DNA of 64,000 nucleotides from Aquimarina sp042434915 (lineage in GTDB: Bacteria; Bacteroidota; Bacteroidia; Flavobacteriales; Flavobacteriaceae). This document shows positions 43,363 to 53,344 of the stretch, piece by piece (the first letter of the stretch is position 1; every line of letters starts with the position of its first letter). The DNA is taken from positions 744,001 to 808,000 of the forward strand of contig NZ_CP170198.1 of NCBI RefSeq assembly GCF_042434915.1, in the 5' to 3' direction. The position numbers and the translations under genes were made by a program. The notes beneath the pieces were generated by a model. That model worked only from the letters and a program-made list of their open reading frames with translations. It searched no databases and was not told the DNA's origin.

Positions 43363-44360
43363 TCTTTTAACGCTTTTATTAACATAGAATTAGCTTTCTT
43401 GTCTTGTGTTGATAATCGTATGTATTCACCATCTAATTTTTTAAAATTGGTAGCATCTCTAATAAGAATTTGATGGTTATCTATTAAATATTCTTTTAGT
43501 TCACGAGCAGATTTATGCACTAATTGAACTAAAAAATATGAAGTGGTACTGGGGTGAATTTTTAATCCTTTCAATTTGGAGAGCTCGTTTTTAAAAATGG
43601 CTGTTTCTTTTAATAATTTTGAAGCGTCAAATTGGAGACTTTCATAGTTGTTAAATATAAATTCGCCTGCTTTTATAGCTAGTGCATTAACACTCCAAGG
43701 CATTTTGAGAGCGGTGATTTGTCTGGTAATTTTGGGATGGGATACCATATACCCTAAACGCAATCCAGGTATAGTAAATGTTTTGGTTAGAGAGCGTACA
43801 ACAATCAAATTGCTATATTTTATAGTCAACGATAGTAGCGATGTTGTATTTTCTGTGAATTCAATATAGGCTTCGTCAATAACAAATGTAGTTTCAGGTT
43901 TTAGTTCAACAAGAGTCTCTAGCTGATTGGTAGCTAAAGTTGTACCTGTAGGGTTGTTGGGAGAGCATATAAAAATTACATCGGTAGTTACATCCTTAAT
44001 TTCTGTTATTGATATTAATTGATAGTCGAGATTAAAAATTTTGCAGGCATCCTCGTATTCAGCAAATGTTGGTGCTAGGATGGCAGCCTTTTTGTTAGCA
44101 AAAAATTGTGCAATAAGATAAAAAGCTTCGGTCGCTCCATTTGTAAATAAAAAATTTTCACTGGTAAGTCCAAATTTTTTAGCAGCTAATTTATTAAGTT
44201 CATGCGCAGTAGGCGAGGGATAGTTTTGAATGAGAGGAACACTTTCTAGTATATGAGTAAGTAATGTTTTGGGAGCTCCTTGATAATACACATTAGAGCT
44301 AAAATTATATTTAATTTTTCCTTTTATAAGGTGAAGATCGTCACCGTGTCCATTTAACAT
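43353..44360 (-). CDS. cobD: Threonine-phosphate decarboxylase
   Basis: A 335-residue class I/II PLP-dependent enzyme of the HisC/CobD group, which decarboxylates L-threonine phosphate to aminopropanol phosphate for CbiB. The start NGHGDDLHLIKGKIKYNFSSNV is typical of CobD, followed by NYPSPTAHELNKLAAKKFGL, FICSPNNPTGTTLATNQLE, FVIDEAYIEF and the PLP-lysine region VVRSLTKTFTIPGLRLGYMV. Histidinol-phosphate aminotransferases share these motifs, but the N-terminus and the position between cobQ and cbiB (overlaps of 7 and 10 bases) favour CobD. Confidence 0.93.
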   Translation of the reverse strand: MLNGHGDDLHLIKGKIKYNFSSNVYYQGAPKTLLTHILESVPLIQNYPSPTAHELNKLAAKKFGLTSENFLFTNGATEAFYLIAQFFANKKAAILAPTFAEYEDACKIFNLDYQLISITEIKDVTTDVIFICSPNNPTGTTLATNQLETLVELKPETTFVIDEAYIEFTENTTSLLSLTIKYSNLIVVRSLTKTFTIPGLRLGYMVSHPKITRQITALKMPWSVNALAIKAGEFIFNNYESLQFDASKLLKETAIFKNELSKLKGLKIHPSTTSYFLVQLVHKSARELKEYLIDNHQILIRDATNFKKLDGEYIRLSTQDKKANSMLIKALKEWI

Positions 44361-45817
44361 TCTTGCTTGCTATTTTCTATAATGGTAGCCATATCCAAAT
44401 TAGTATCAATCCAATTGGCTAATTTATCAAATTGATTAGCTTTAAATGCTTTGTAATCTTTAGCCTTTGCATCAGGGAATTTTAACTGTAGTAATTCTGT
44501 GACGACTTCTTGATTATCAAAAATGCCGTGTAGGTATGTACCCCAAGCTTTTTTTCCGTCAAAATAGCCTTCATCAACACCATTTATGCGATTTAAAGAT
44601 CTGTTTTTAGGGATAATAGTTTCTCCCATGTGTATTTCATACCCTTCGCATAGTTTTTCAAAATCTTTATATTTGAAAGTGCGTTGTATCGTTTGTTTTG
44701 TTTTTGAAAGTGTTGTTTGGATATCAAATAGGCCCAAGCCACTTTCAGATTTAATAGTACTTTCTACAGCAAAAGGATCATTGATAACAGTACCTAGCAT
44801 TTGAAAGCCTCCACAGATTCCTATGATCGTAATATGGTCATATAACTCTTTTATTGTCTGAGCTAATCCATCAGATTTTAAGGCGATTAAATCTTCTATA
44901 GTATTTTTTGTACCTGGAATAATAAGAACATCTGCTTTTTTAATTTCTTGGATATCTCTTGTGAAATAAAGATTGATCAACGGTTCCTGTTCCAAAGATT
45001 GAAAATCGGTATAGTTAGACATGTATAACAGGTGAACAACGGCAATGTTAACCTTATTTGCTTCAGATGTTTTATTTCTTGAAGTGAGAGCGACAGAATC
45101 TTCTTCTTCAATTACGATATCTTTGGCATATGGAAGAATGCCGAGAATAGGTAAACCAGTGAGTTCTTCTAACTTCTTTTTACCTTCTTGAAAAAGTGCT
45201 GGATCTCCTCTAAATTTATTAATGATGATACCTTTTAATAACTTTCGTTCCCAATCTTCGAGTAATTCAACGGTACCGTATACACTCCCAAATATTCCTC
45301 CCTTATCAATATCGCCAACTAGATAAACGCAAGCATTTGCAGCTTTTGCCATTCGCATATTTACAATATCTCTATGTTTTAGATTAAGTTCACTGATACT
45401 ACCAGCTCCTTCTAATACAATTGGATTGTACTTTGAGGCTAAAAATGAAAAAGATTTTTTGGCTTCATTGAACAACTGTTTTTTATTATCACCCAGAAAG
45501 TATTCTTTGGCAGTTTGATCCCCGATTGGTTTGCCATGCAAAACAATTTGAGATTTATTGATAGAGGAAGGTTTTAATAGAATAGGATTCATAGCTGCCA
45601 TTGGCGCAATTTTACAAGCTTCTGCCTGTACAGCCTGTGCTCTTCCTATCTCTAAACTATCAGGTGTAGAAAAGCTATTAAGAGACATGTTTTGCGCTTT
45701 AAATGGTGCTGGTCGATAGCCACTTTGTTTAAGCCATCTACAAATGCCTGTGGTAATCCAACTCTTCCCAACATCAGATCCAGTTCCAACGAGCATTATA
45801 TGACGTAATTTTTGCAT
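44354..45817 (-). CDS. cobQ: Cobyric acid synthase
   Basis: CobQ, 487 residues, amidates the b, d, e and g side chains of adenosylcobyrinate a,c-diamide. The N-terminal domain has the phosphate loop LVGTGSDVGKSWITTGICRW and FKAQNMSLNSFSTPDSLEIGRAQ, then LVGDIDKGGIFGSVYGTVELL. The C-terminal glutaminase-like domain has LIIPGTKNTIEDL and the nucleophile C335 in IGICGGFQMLG, with GTYLHGIFDN near the end. It is the first gene of the upstream unit, with no B12 box before it. The stop overlaps cobD by 7 bases. Confidence 0.96.
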   Translation of the reverse strand: MQKLRHIMLVGTGSDVGKSWITTGICRWLKQSGYRPAPFKAQNMSLNSFSTPDSLEIGRAQAVQAEACKIAPMAAMNPILLKPSSINKSQIVLHGKPIGDQTAKEYFLGDNKKQLFNEAKKSFSFLASKYNPIVLEGAGSISELNLKHRDIVNMRMAKAANACVYLVGDIDKGGIFGSVYGTVELLEDWERKLLKGIIINKFRGDPALFQEGKKKLEELTGLPILGILPYAKDIVIEEEDSVALTSRNKTSEANKVNIAVVHLLYMSNYTDFQSLEQEPLINLYFTRDIQEIKKADVLIIPGTKNTIEDLIALKSDGLAQTIKELYDHITIIGICGGFQMLGTVINDPFAVESTIKSESGLGLFDIQTTLSKTKQTIQRTFKYKDFEKLCEGYEIHMGETIIPKNRSLNRINGVDEGYFDGKKAWGTYLHGIFDNQEVVTELLQLKFPDAKAKDYKAFKANQFDKLANWIDTNLDMATIIENSKQEC

Positions 45818-46237
45818 GCCTATTTTAATTTCTTAGCGCAAAAATATCAAATTAGAACTGCATTCATCATGATTTGTTAAAAATTAAAATCGTGCAGTAT
45901 GAAAGTAAGTGATCATAATAGCTTTGGATGAATCTCGATAAACCATTCTTTTTAAAGAACCTATACTAAATACTTTCTTGAAGCATAAGAGTATAAAATA
46001 GGTGTGTAAAAAAGTAGTCCTCAACATTAAGTATGAGTGCTCATATTAACATCCAAGAAAAAAGGATTCCGTTAAAGAAAAGTAGACGAAAAGAAAAGGA
46101 CAAATTATAAAGTTAATAAATACTTAATACAAAAGTCAAGATATAGTAATAAGCATAAAATAATCCTTTTTGGTTTTAATTATACATTCGCTTTCAAATA
46201 ATAATTATTTAATATCAACCCCAAAATAATTACTAAA
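45818..46237. other. Intergenic region between cobQ and the surface cluster
   Basis: A 420-base divergent AT-rich region. It must hold the promoters of cobQ (left) and of the six-gene cluster (right). I see no cobalamin riboswitch, no palindrome like the pectin operators and no convincing gene. A TACATTCG at 46183-46190, near the TAnnTTTG consensus, is a weak candidate -7 element for the cluster. A 24-codon basic frame at 46033 does not look real. Confidence 0.5.
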
Positions 46238-49200
46238 GTGCCTACAATTACTATTAAATTACTGACTTTATTGTTCTTTTATTTTTTGAGTTTTTCAGTA
46301 AAAAGTTATACAACTAGATATAATTTTGATTCGCCCAATAATTCAAAAATTGATTTAAACAATAAGTCTTTTAGCACAACTTCATTAAGCGATAAAAATA
46401 AATTTTCAGCTTTAGAAAAAAATAAAAATGAAGCAAAAGCAATTTTCGACAAAATTGCAGAATCCAACAATTGGATTTCTACATTTTCTGGCGTCAATAA
46501 TGAGGTTATTCTTCCTGCGGGAATAAAAGAAGTCGTAGATGAAGTAGAATATCAGATAGCTTTTGCAGAGGCTCAATTTGGATTAACTGCACTATTTAAA
46601 GTTTTTGTTAAAGTTATTTTGCCTCAATCCGACATGAATGGTCAACCAATAGAATTATTTTTTGGAGCTAATAATGTTCAATTATCAAAGGAAGGAGGTC
46701 TTATAGGAAACGGTGGTACCTCTGGGAATGCTAATTTAGTCTTATTGGGGGATATTGCCATTCCTTTTCATTCATCAAGCTGGACACTATCATTAAAAGG
46801 TACTGCTGAGTATGCAAATCCTACTATGGATGGGCTGTCCTTTGTATCTATAGATTGTTATGGCGTAACAGGCATGAGTATTAACGGACATGTAGAGATT
46901 TCGAGGAATTTGCTAGTACCTGTACAACCAAGTGGTGATTCTTTAACCAATACAACAGAGACCGTTAAAGGAACTTTTACAGCAGATGCAGCTTCATGGA
47001 ATGATTTGATAGTAGCTGTACAATTATCTCCATTTGCTTTAGTAAATCAGGAAAATAAATTTACATTCACAAGCAACAAGGCTATTTTTGATTTTAGTGA
47101 TAGTAGAAATCCCGAAAATATTGTATTTCCTCAGCATTATCTGGATTCAGGTGTTTTATTACCAAATGAAAATAGTTGGAGAGGAATCTTTATAGAGTCA
47201 TTACAAATAGGTTTGCCAAAGGTATTTAAAACTAAGAAAAGTATTGAAAATAGTGAAAGAATACAAATTGACGCAACTAATTTACTAATAGACAATAACG
47301 GGGTATCTGTAACAGTAACTGAAAAAGATATAATAGCTATTGATGAGGGAGTAACTTCAGAGCCTATCGGTTGGCCTTTTTCAGTATCTCAATTTAGTTT
47401 AGAATTGCTTCATAATAGAATTGCTAACTCAGAGTTCTCAGGAGCTATGCATCTTCCTATATTTAAGGATCTCAAAGATAAAACTAATGGAGCAGTATAT
47501 CCTTTATACAATGACAATAATGGAGTTCTACCTGATGAGCATGAAACTTCCTTATTACAGTATACAGGTTTAATATCTGATGATGAGTATAGTGTTAACG
47601 TTTCTACACTAAATGAAATTGATATCCCCGTCTTTTATGCATCTGTAAAATTAAGGGCTGGTTCTTATATAAAAATGCCTGTTGTCGATAATAATTTTAG
47701 ACCAGAAACTAATTTTAATGGAATAATGACAACCATTATATCCTCAAAGAAACAAAGAGAAGCGGCAGAAAATGCAGTACAATCATATACTTCGGATCAA
47801 GGAAAAACTGAGGATGAAACTGATATGGTTCGATTTAAAGGGATCACATTTGAAGGTCTCAAAATGAAGACAGAGGGTTCTACACTAGATATTGAATATT
47901 TGGGATATACCGAAGGTGTAGCGATGGGTAATGGTAGTAATGTTAAAGAAAAATACAACAATAATTTTAAGTATACCGACGGTGTAAAGGAAAAAATAGA
48001 GCCACAAAAAAAATCAAGACTTAACATGTCACTGGATGCTATAACTTATAAAAGTAATCCCGAAAAAAATGAAAAGACTTTAGGTTTTGATGTAAGTATG
48101 GATTTTACGGGCGGTGATGAGAAAAAGTTTATTAGAGGAAGTACTAGTATAGATATTGTTGCAAAGGATCAAGTTACTAACGGGATATCCAAAATAGTTT
48201 ATAAGGATACTAGATGGGCAAAAATAGCTGTAAAAGGAAGATGGACGTTCTTAAAATTAAAAGCTTTTGTAAAAAGAACTTATGGAGATTCAATTTATGG
48301 AAATGCATTTGCCGGTGATGGAGAAATTAAAATAGATTTTACAGATTCACAGCGAAAGAAGACGGAACAAAACTACGAAGAGAATAATAGTAACACAAAT
48401 TTAAGAATCAAATCAAAAGTATTATTTGCAGAAGATGCATCATTTTGGTACGTAGATTTTTCTGCAGAGTTTCCTCAAAAATTATTTAGTAATTCAACAA
48501 TTACACTCCCAAAAGGATATTTTGAAATTAACGGATTTGGAGGAGGAATGTATGTTAATATGAAAAGACGAATGGACTCGGGGAATGCAAGTTCCAAAGT
48601 CTCACCTTCTGGTTTTTCCTATGAACCTTCAATGGGAAACTATGGATTAAAATTCATGATATTCTGGCATCATGGAGGCGATAATTTAATGCGTTGTGGA
48701 GTAGGAGCCGAATTAAATATTAATCGACATGGAGGTATAAATAGTATTTCTTTTATGGGACAAGCGAGAGGACTTAACAAACTTGACAACCCCAACATGC
48801 CTTTTAAAAAACAGTTATCTCAACAATTGGAAGCAGCTGAAAGGAAAGAAGAAAATGGAGTTGTAGCAAATAATGCTACAGGTAACAAAGAAAATGAGGA
48901 ACGAAGAATACGTAATAATGTAACGAATAATGAAATTAGAGATACAAGATCCTTATCAGAGAGAATTTCTGAAGAAGAGGCGGGAACCGATGTAACAGAA
49001 ATACAATCCATGCCAGATGTTGATGGCGTAGATGCATATTTATTTGGACAATTTGATATAAAAAATCGAGCATTTTATACCTATATGGATGTATATACGG
49101 ATATAGCAGATGGCTTAATAATTGGGAAAGGAAGAGCTAAAAAGGCTGTAGAAGGGATCATTCAGATCAACAGTGATGGATGGTTTGCTCATTTTGGAAA

Positions 49201-51247
49201 TCCATTAAATAGAATGGGGCTCTCATCGGGATTTGGAGATTTTAGGATAGATTATTCTGGATATGTTATGCTTGGTGAAAATTTACCAAAAGCTATTCCT
49301 CCACCTTACAGAGTGCTAAATATTTTAGGTGATAAATTAAGAGTATTAGAGGAACAACAAAACAGATATAAAAATCAACTGTCTACAGGGAGAGGAGCTG
49401 CATTTGGTTTAGCATTCGAGTTTGATACGGGTAATTTAACAATTGGTCCACTTTATGCTCGCTTTACAGCAGGAATAGGGGTTGATGTATTATTAAAATC
49501 ATATGATAATCAAATGACCTGTAATGGAATATCTCCTATTGGTAGTAATGGTTTTTACGCTACGGGACATGCGTATGCCTTTATGCAGGGAGAATTAGGT
49601 ATAGGTGTCGAAGTATTTGGAGATTATAGAAGGTTTCCTATAATTGAAGGGGGAGGTGCATTTTTAGGAAAGTTTGGAGGACCTAATCCTAATTGGTTTC
49701 AGGCAAGATTTTCAGCAAACTATAGTGTTTTAGGTGGTTTTATTAAAGGTCGCATAAATGAAGATATCACTATAGGTGAAGTTTGTAATCCTGTTCCAGA
49801 TAATGCACTAGGAGTCGAATTGATTTCAAGCCTTTCACCTACAGATAACGACAGTAATGTAGATGTATTTACTTCTCCCCAAGTAGCATTGTCCATGGAA
49901 GCAAATACTCCGATTGAGATTCAAGATGTAAATAGCCAAACTAAAACGTATAAAATAAAAATCAAAACATTCACTATTAAGGATGCCAATAATAAAAAAA
50001 TAGAAGGAAAATTATCATGGAATTCCTTGAACACTAAAGTTACGTTCGAATCCTTAGATATTCTACCTCCAAATCAAGAGTTGACAATGGAGGTGGAAGT
50101 AGCACTGCAAGAAAAGGTCAAAGGGGTTTTTAGAACTTATACGATTAATGGAGAAGAATATTTGGAAACGAAATCATTAAAATTTGTAACTGGAGATGCG
50201 CCTAGTTATATCCCGTTATCCAATATTCAATATTGCTACCCTGTAGTAGATCAAAAAATGTTTTATCGCGATGAGCATCCAACAGGATATCTTAAACTGA
50301 AAAAAGGGCAAGATTATTTATTTGAAAATTCTCATTGGCAGACTAGCATTAAGTATTTGAATACTATTGCTAATAAAACGCAAGAAACTTCTATCCAGTA
50401 TAATAACACAAGTAACCAACTGTCGTACACTATCCCAAAAGTAGATAAAGAGACAGAGCATACCATAAAAATTATTAGCAAGCCAATTGAAGCTAAACTA
50501 ACTACTCAAACAGTAGTTAAAACCAATAAGGTAAACAATACTGATAGTAATGGAAGCACATATACAATTAAAAAAAATCAAGCGGAAAATATAATCAAAA
50601 ATGACGCAGAAGTAGAGCGACTCACATATAAATTTTCTACTAGTAAGTATACCACTTTTAGAAACAAAATGCAATCAATTAAGACCGATAAAAATTTTAT
50701 TGGAAAAGTTTATATGGATGCGATTTATTTAGGATCAACTATTAAAAAACATGATGAAGGATTTGATTTAATAGAACTAGAAGGGAATAGTTACTCTGGT
50801 AATGTACCACTAATAGTTGCAAATGCAACGCTAGAGGACGCGTACTTTAAAGAAGATATTGCACCCTTACTTTATAATACTTATCCAATCGCTAACAAAT
50901 ATGACTTTAACCGAGACACTAATATTTTAGGAGTTGCGCCTTCAAAAGCAGTTTTAGTAAGGACAAATTATTTGGCAAGTATCGCAAATAACACAGATGA
51001 TGATTGGCGATTAAAAAGTTTCCCGTTTAAATATATGTTGCCCAAAGTATATAGAGATGATTTTGAGAACATCATGGTAAGCATAAGTGATGACTACCAT
51101 AATGGTATACAGATGGATCAGAAAGCATTGCAGTTTCTTGATAATACCTTCGTTTTTATGCGGGAAGGAAAATATAAGACGCGATTTAATTACGTGTTAC
51201 CTGGCGGAATACGTAAAACCTACGCAATATTTGAATTTACGTTTTAA
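46238..51247 (+). CDS. Very large exported protein, first gene of the six-gene surface cluster
   Basis: A 1669-residue protein of unknown function. The frame opens with GTG at 46238 and there is no nearby in-frame ATG; the first 23 residues are a signal peptide (LLTLLFFYFLSFSVKS). Residues 24-850 are beta-rich with repeated lists of Asn, Ser and Thr. A charged, possibly coiled or flexible stretch lies at about 855-930 (ending SERISEEEAGTD). Residues 935-1190 are Gly-rich and aromatic (GFGDFRIDYSGYVMLGENLP, AFGLAFEFDTGNLTIGPLYARFTAGIG, in parts). An Ig-like segment follows at about 1195-1310 (SSLSPTDNDSNVDVFTSPQVALSM). There is no T9SS tail and no lipobox. The barrel-like Gly/aromatic portion could sit in or at the outer membrane. 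It begins an operon with tight spacing. Confidence 0.85.
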   Translation: MPTITIKLLTLLFFYFLSFSVKSYTTRYNFDSPNNSKIDLNNKSFSTTSLSDKNKFSALEKNKNEAKAIFDKIAESNNWISTFSGVNNEVILPAGIKEVVDEVEYQIAFAEAQFGLTALFKVFVKVILPQSDMNGQPIELFFGANNVQLSKEGGLIGNGGTSGNANLVLLGDIAIPFHSSSWTLSLKGTAEYANPTMDGLSFVSIDCYGVTGMSINGHVEISRNLLVPVQPSGDSLTNTTETVKGTFTADAASWNDLIVAVQLSPFALVNQENKFTFTSNKAIFDFSDSRNPENIVFPQHYLDSGVLLPNENSWRGIFIESLQIGLPKVFKTKKSIENSERIQIDATNLLIDNNGVSVTVTEKDIIAIDEGVTSEPIGWPFSVSQFSLELLHNRIANSEFSGAMHLPIFKDLKDKTNGAVYPLYNDNNGVLPDEHETSLLQYTGLISDDEYSVNVSTLNEIDIPVFYASVKLRAGSYIKMPVVDNNFRPETNFNGIMTTIISSKKQREAAENAVQSYTSDQGKTEDETDMVRFKGITFEGLKMKTEGSTLDIEYLGYTEGVAMGNGSNVKEKYNNNFKYTDGVKEKIEPQKKSRLNMSLDAITYKSNPEKNEKTLGFDVSMDFTGGDEKKFIRGSTSIDIVAKDQVTNGISKIVYKDTRWAKIAVKGRWTFLKLKAFVKRTYGDSIYGNAFAGDGEIKIDFTDSQRKKTEQNYEENNSNTNLRIKSKVLFAEDASFWYVDFSAEFPQKLFSNSTITLPKGYFEINGFGGGMYVNMKRRMDSGNASSKVSPSGFSYEPSMGNYGLKFMIFWHHGGDNLMRCGVGAELNINRHGGINSISFMGQARGLNKLDNPNMPFKKQLSQQLEAAERKEENGVVANNATGNKENEERRIRNNVTNNEIRDTRSLSERISEEEAGTDVTEIQSMPDVDGVDAYLFGQFDIKNRAFYTYMDVYTDIADGLIIGKGRAKKAVEGIIQINSDGWFAHFGNPLNRMGLSSGFGDFRIDYSGYVMLGENLPKAIPPPYRVLNILGDKLRVLEEQQNRYKNQLSTGRGAAFGLAFEFDTGNLTIGPLYARFTAGIGVDVLLKSYDNQMTCNGISPIGSNGFYATGHAYAFMQGELGIGVEVFGDYRRFPIIEGGGAFLGKFGGPNPNWFQARFSANYSVLGGFIKGRINEDITIGEVCNPVPDNALGVELISSLSPTDNDSNVDVFTSPQVALSMEANTPIEIQDVNSQTKTYKIKIKTFTIKDANNKKIEGKLSWNSLNTKVTFESLDILPPNQELTMEVEVALQEKVKGVFRTYTINGEEYLETKSLKFVTGDAPSYIPLSNIQYCYPVVDQKMFYRDEHPTGYLKLKKGQDYLFENSHWQTSIKYLNTIANKTQETSIQYNNTSNQLSYTIPKVDKETEHTIKIISKPIEAKLTTQTVVKTNKVNNTDSNGSTYTIKKNQAENIIKNDAEVERLTYKFSTSKYTTFRNKMQSIKTDKNFIGKVYMDAIYLGSTIKKHDEGFDLIELEGNSYSGNVPLIVANATLEDAYFKEDIAPLLYNTYPIANKYDFNRDTNILGVAPSKAVLVRTNYLASIANNTDDDWRLKSFPFKYMLPKVYRDDFENIMVSISDDYHNGIQMDQKALQFLDNTFVFMREGKYKTRFNYVLPGGIRKTYAIFEFTF

Positions 51248-51258
51248 TTGACATATTG

Positions 51259-53331
51259 ATGAAAAAGACAACTATATACATTATAACCATCTTTACTTTA
51301 AGTATTTACAATAAACTATTTTCTCAAGAAAATGAAATTATACCAGCAATTAAGGTTTTAGCGAGCAATAAGAAAACACACATTAATTTAAGATGGGCCC
51401 CAAATACTCCGTCAATTTGGAAAAAACTCAATAAAAGTGGGTATTTAATTGAACGTATAACAGTAAGAAAAAAAGGGAAACTGATGCCTCCTTCCTATGA
51501 TAAAAAAATTCTGGATACTATAAAACCTAAGCCATTAGATGAATGGAAAACATTTGCAGAAAATAATAAATATGCAGCAGTTGTAGCACAATTGTTATAT
51601 GGTAAAACCAATGTAAATCCTACCTCTACTCCTATAGAGAGTATGTTTACTATCAAAAAAGATTTAGATAATCGATTTTCATTTGTATTACTAGCTGCAG
51701 ATATGGATTTTGAAACTGCTAAACTCGCGGGTTTGGGGTACGTTGATACTAGTGTACAACCAAAGACAGAATACTTATATAGAATTAAAAACATAGATCC
51801 TCAACTTAATGTAAAAATCGGTTTAAAACTAATTCATACAGAAAAGAAAGAAATACTACCACCACCCATTGACCTATACGCATTGCCAGAGGATAAGAAA
51901 GTGACTCTTAGTTGGGACAAAGAAGTATATAAATCAATATACACAGCGTATACTCTAGAAAAATCTGAAGATAGTATACATTTTGAAGAGATTAATGGGG
52001 GATTACCTTTTATAAATTTCAGTCAAGATCAAGTATCAAATAATCAATTTTTTTATAAAGATAGTATCACTGCAAATTATAAACCATATTATTATAGAGT
52101 TCTTGGGATTTCTGCTTTTGGAGAAAAAAGTCCTCCCTCTAAAATCATTTCAGTAAAAGGGGTTGAAAAACTAACATCAATTCCCAAAATTACTTCAGAT
52201 AGTATCACCGCAACTAAGGATGTGATATTAAATTGGAAGTTTGATTCAAAATCCGAGAAGCAAATTAAAGCCTTTACCGTAGACTGGGCATCAAAGGCAG
52301 AAGGACCTTTTGTGACAATTAAAAAAAATATCCCAAAAAACAAGAGATCAGCTCAAATAGATAAGGTTGAAGCATCCAATTATTATAGGGTAAATGCTAT
52401 CGGATTAGGTAATTATAAGACCACTTCTTTAAAGTATTTTGTGCAACCCATAGATTCGGTAGCGCCCTTAGCACCAGTAAGATTAAAAGCTGTAGTTGAC
52501 TCTTTGGGAATTGTGAGGGTATCTTGGCAACCAAACCAAGAAAAGGATATAAAAGGGTATATCGTAAGAAAAGCAAACTTGAGAACAGAAAAGACGATCC
52601 CCATCAATACAGATCTTATAGTAACAACGACTTTTACAGATACTATACAAATCAAGTCGTTAAACTCTAGTGTTTTTTATCAAGTAGTAGCATTAGATAA
52701 AAGGTATAATGTATCAAAATTATCTAAAAAATTAGAGGTAAAAAAACCAGATATCGTTCCGCCAGTACCCCCCATATTTAAAGATTTTAATAGTACGAAG
52801 GAAGGTATTTTTTTACGCTGGATTAACAGTAGTAGTCAAGATGTAGTAGCACATAAATTGTATAAAAAAGAGCTAACCGCAGATCAAACAAAAAATGGGT
52901 GGCATTTAATTTTTACGACTGATTCTATAGCTAATTATTTGGATAAAAATATAACTACAGGAAGTAAATATAAATATAAAATCATAGCAATTGATGAAAA
53001 TCAATTACTATCAGAAACAGCTACCCCTATTACAATTACCGCCAATATGATTGTTAATAGTTCAAGTATAAAAGGGTTTAGCTTCTACGCAGATAGAGAG
53101 GAAAAGAAAATTACTATTTCTTGGAAAAAAATGCCAAGTTCAGTCACAGAGGTACTTGTATATCGCTCAAAAAATCAAGAAAAACCTATGTTGTGGCGAC
53201 AACTATTACCAAATACTAATCAATTGGTAGATACCAGAGTAAATCCAGATAATACATATACGTATATTCTTAAAGCAATTTTTGCAAATGGAGAAATACC
53301 ACAAACTAAAGCTGTAGAGGTTATCTACTAG
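51259..53331 (+). CDS. Exported multi-FN3 protein of the surface cluster
   Basis: A 690-residue protein from the ATG at 51259 (an in-frame TTG lies directly before). It has a signal peptide (TIYIITIFTLSIYNKLFS) and then about four to five fibronectin type III-like units: VTLSWDKEVYKSIYTAYTLE, VILNWKFDSKSEKQIKAFTV, GIVRVSWQPNQEKDIKGYIV, GIFLRWINSSSQDVVAHKLY and ITISWKKMPSSVTEVLVYRS. The N-terminal 200 residues contain INLRWAPNTPSIWKKLNKSG, itself FN3-like but interrupted by an inserted helix (EWKTFAENNKYAAVVAQLLYG). No enzyme motif or T9SS tail is seen, so it is probably a scaffold or binding protein in the periplasm or at the surface. It starts 11 bases after the giant gene. Confidence 0.85.
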   Translation: MKKTTIYIITIFTLSIYNKLFSQENEIIPAIKVLASNKKTHINLRWAPNTPSIWKKLNKSGYLIERITVRKKGKLMPPSYDKKILDTIKPKPLDEWKTFAENNKYAAVVAQLLYGKTNVNPTSTPIESMFTIKKDLDNRFSFVLLAADMDFETAKLAGLGYVDTSVQPKTEYLYRIKNIDPQLNVKIGLKLIHTEKKEILPPPIDLYALPEDKKVTLSWDKEVYKSIYTAYTLEKSEDSIHFEEINGGLPFINFSQDQVSNNQFFYKDSITANYKPYYYRVLGISAFGEKSPPSKIISVKGVEKLTSIPKITSDSITATKDVILNWKFDSKSEKQIKAFTVDWASKAEGPFVTIKKNIPKNKRSAQIDKVEASNYYRVNAIGLGNYKTTSLKYFVQPIDSVAPLAPVRLKAVVDSLGIVRVSWQPNQEKDIKGYIVRKANLRTEKTIPINTDLIVTTTFTDTIQIKSLNSSVFYQVVALDKRYNVSKLSKKLEVKKPDIVPPVPPIFKDFNSTKEGIFLRWINSSSQDVVAHKLYKKELTADQTKNGWHLIFTTDSIANYLDKNITTGSKYKYKIIAIDENQLLSETATPITITANMIVNSSSIKGFSFYADREEKKITISWKKMPSSVTEVLVYRSKNQEKPMLWRQLLPNTNQLVDTRVNPDNTYTYILKAIFANGEIPQTKAVEVIY

Positions 53332-53344
53332 AATTATTCTAATT

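Noticed and set aside
46033..46110. A 24-codon basic frame in the region between cobQ and the surface cluster
   Set aside because: It is very short and of Lys/Arg-rich low complexity, and no neighbouring features suggest translation. It is chance coding in AT-rich DNA.
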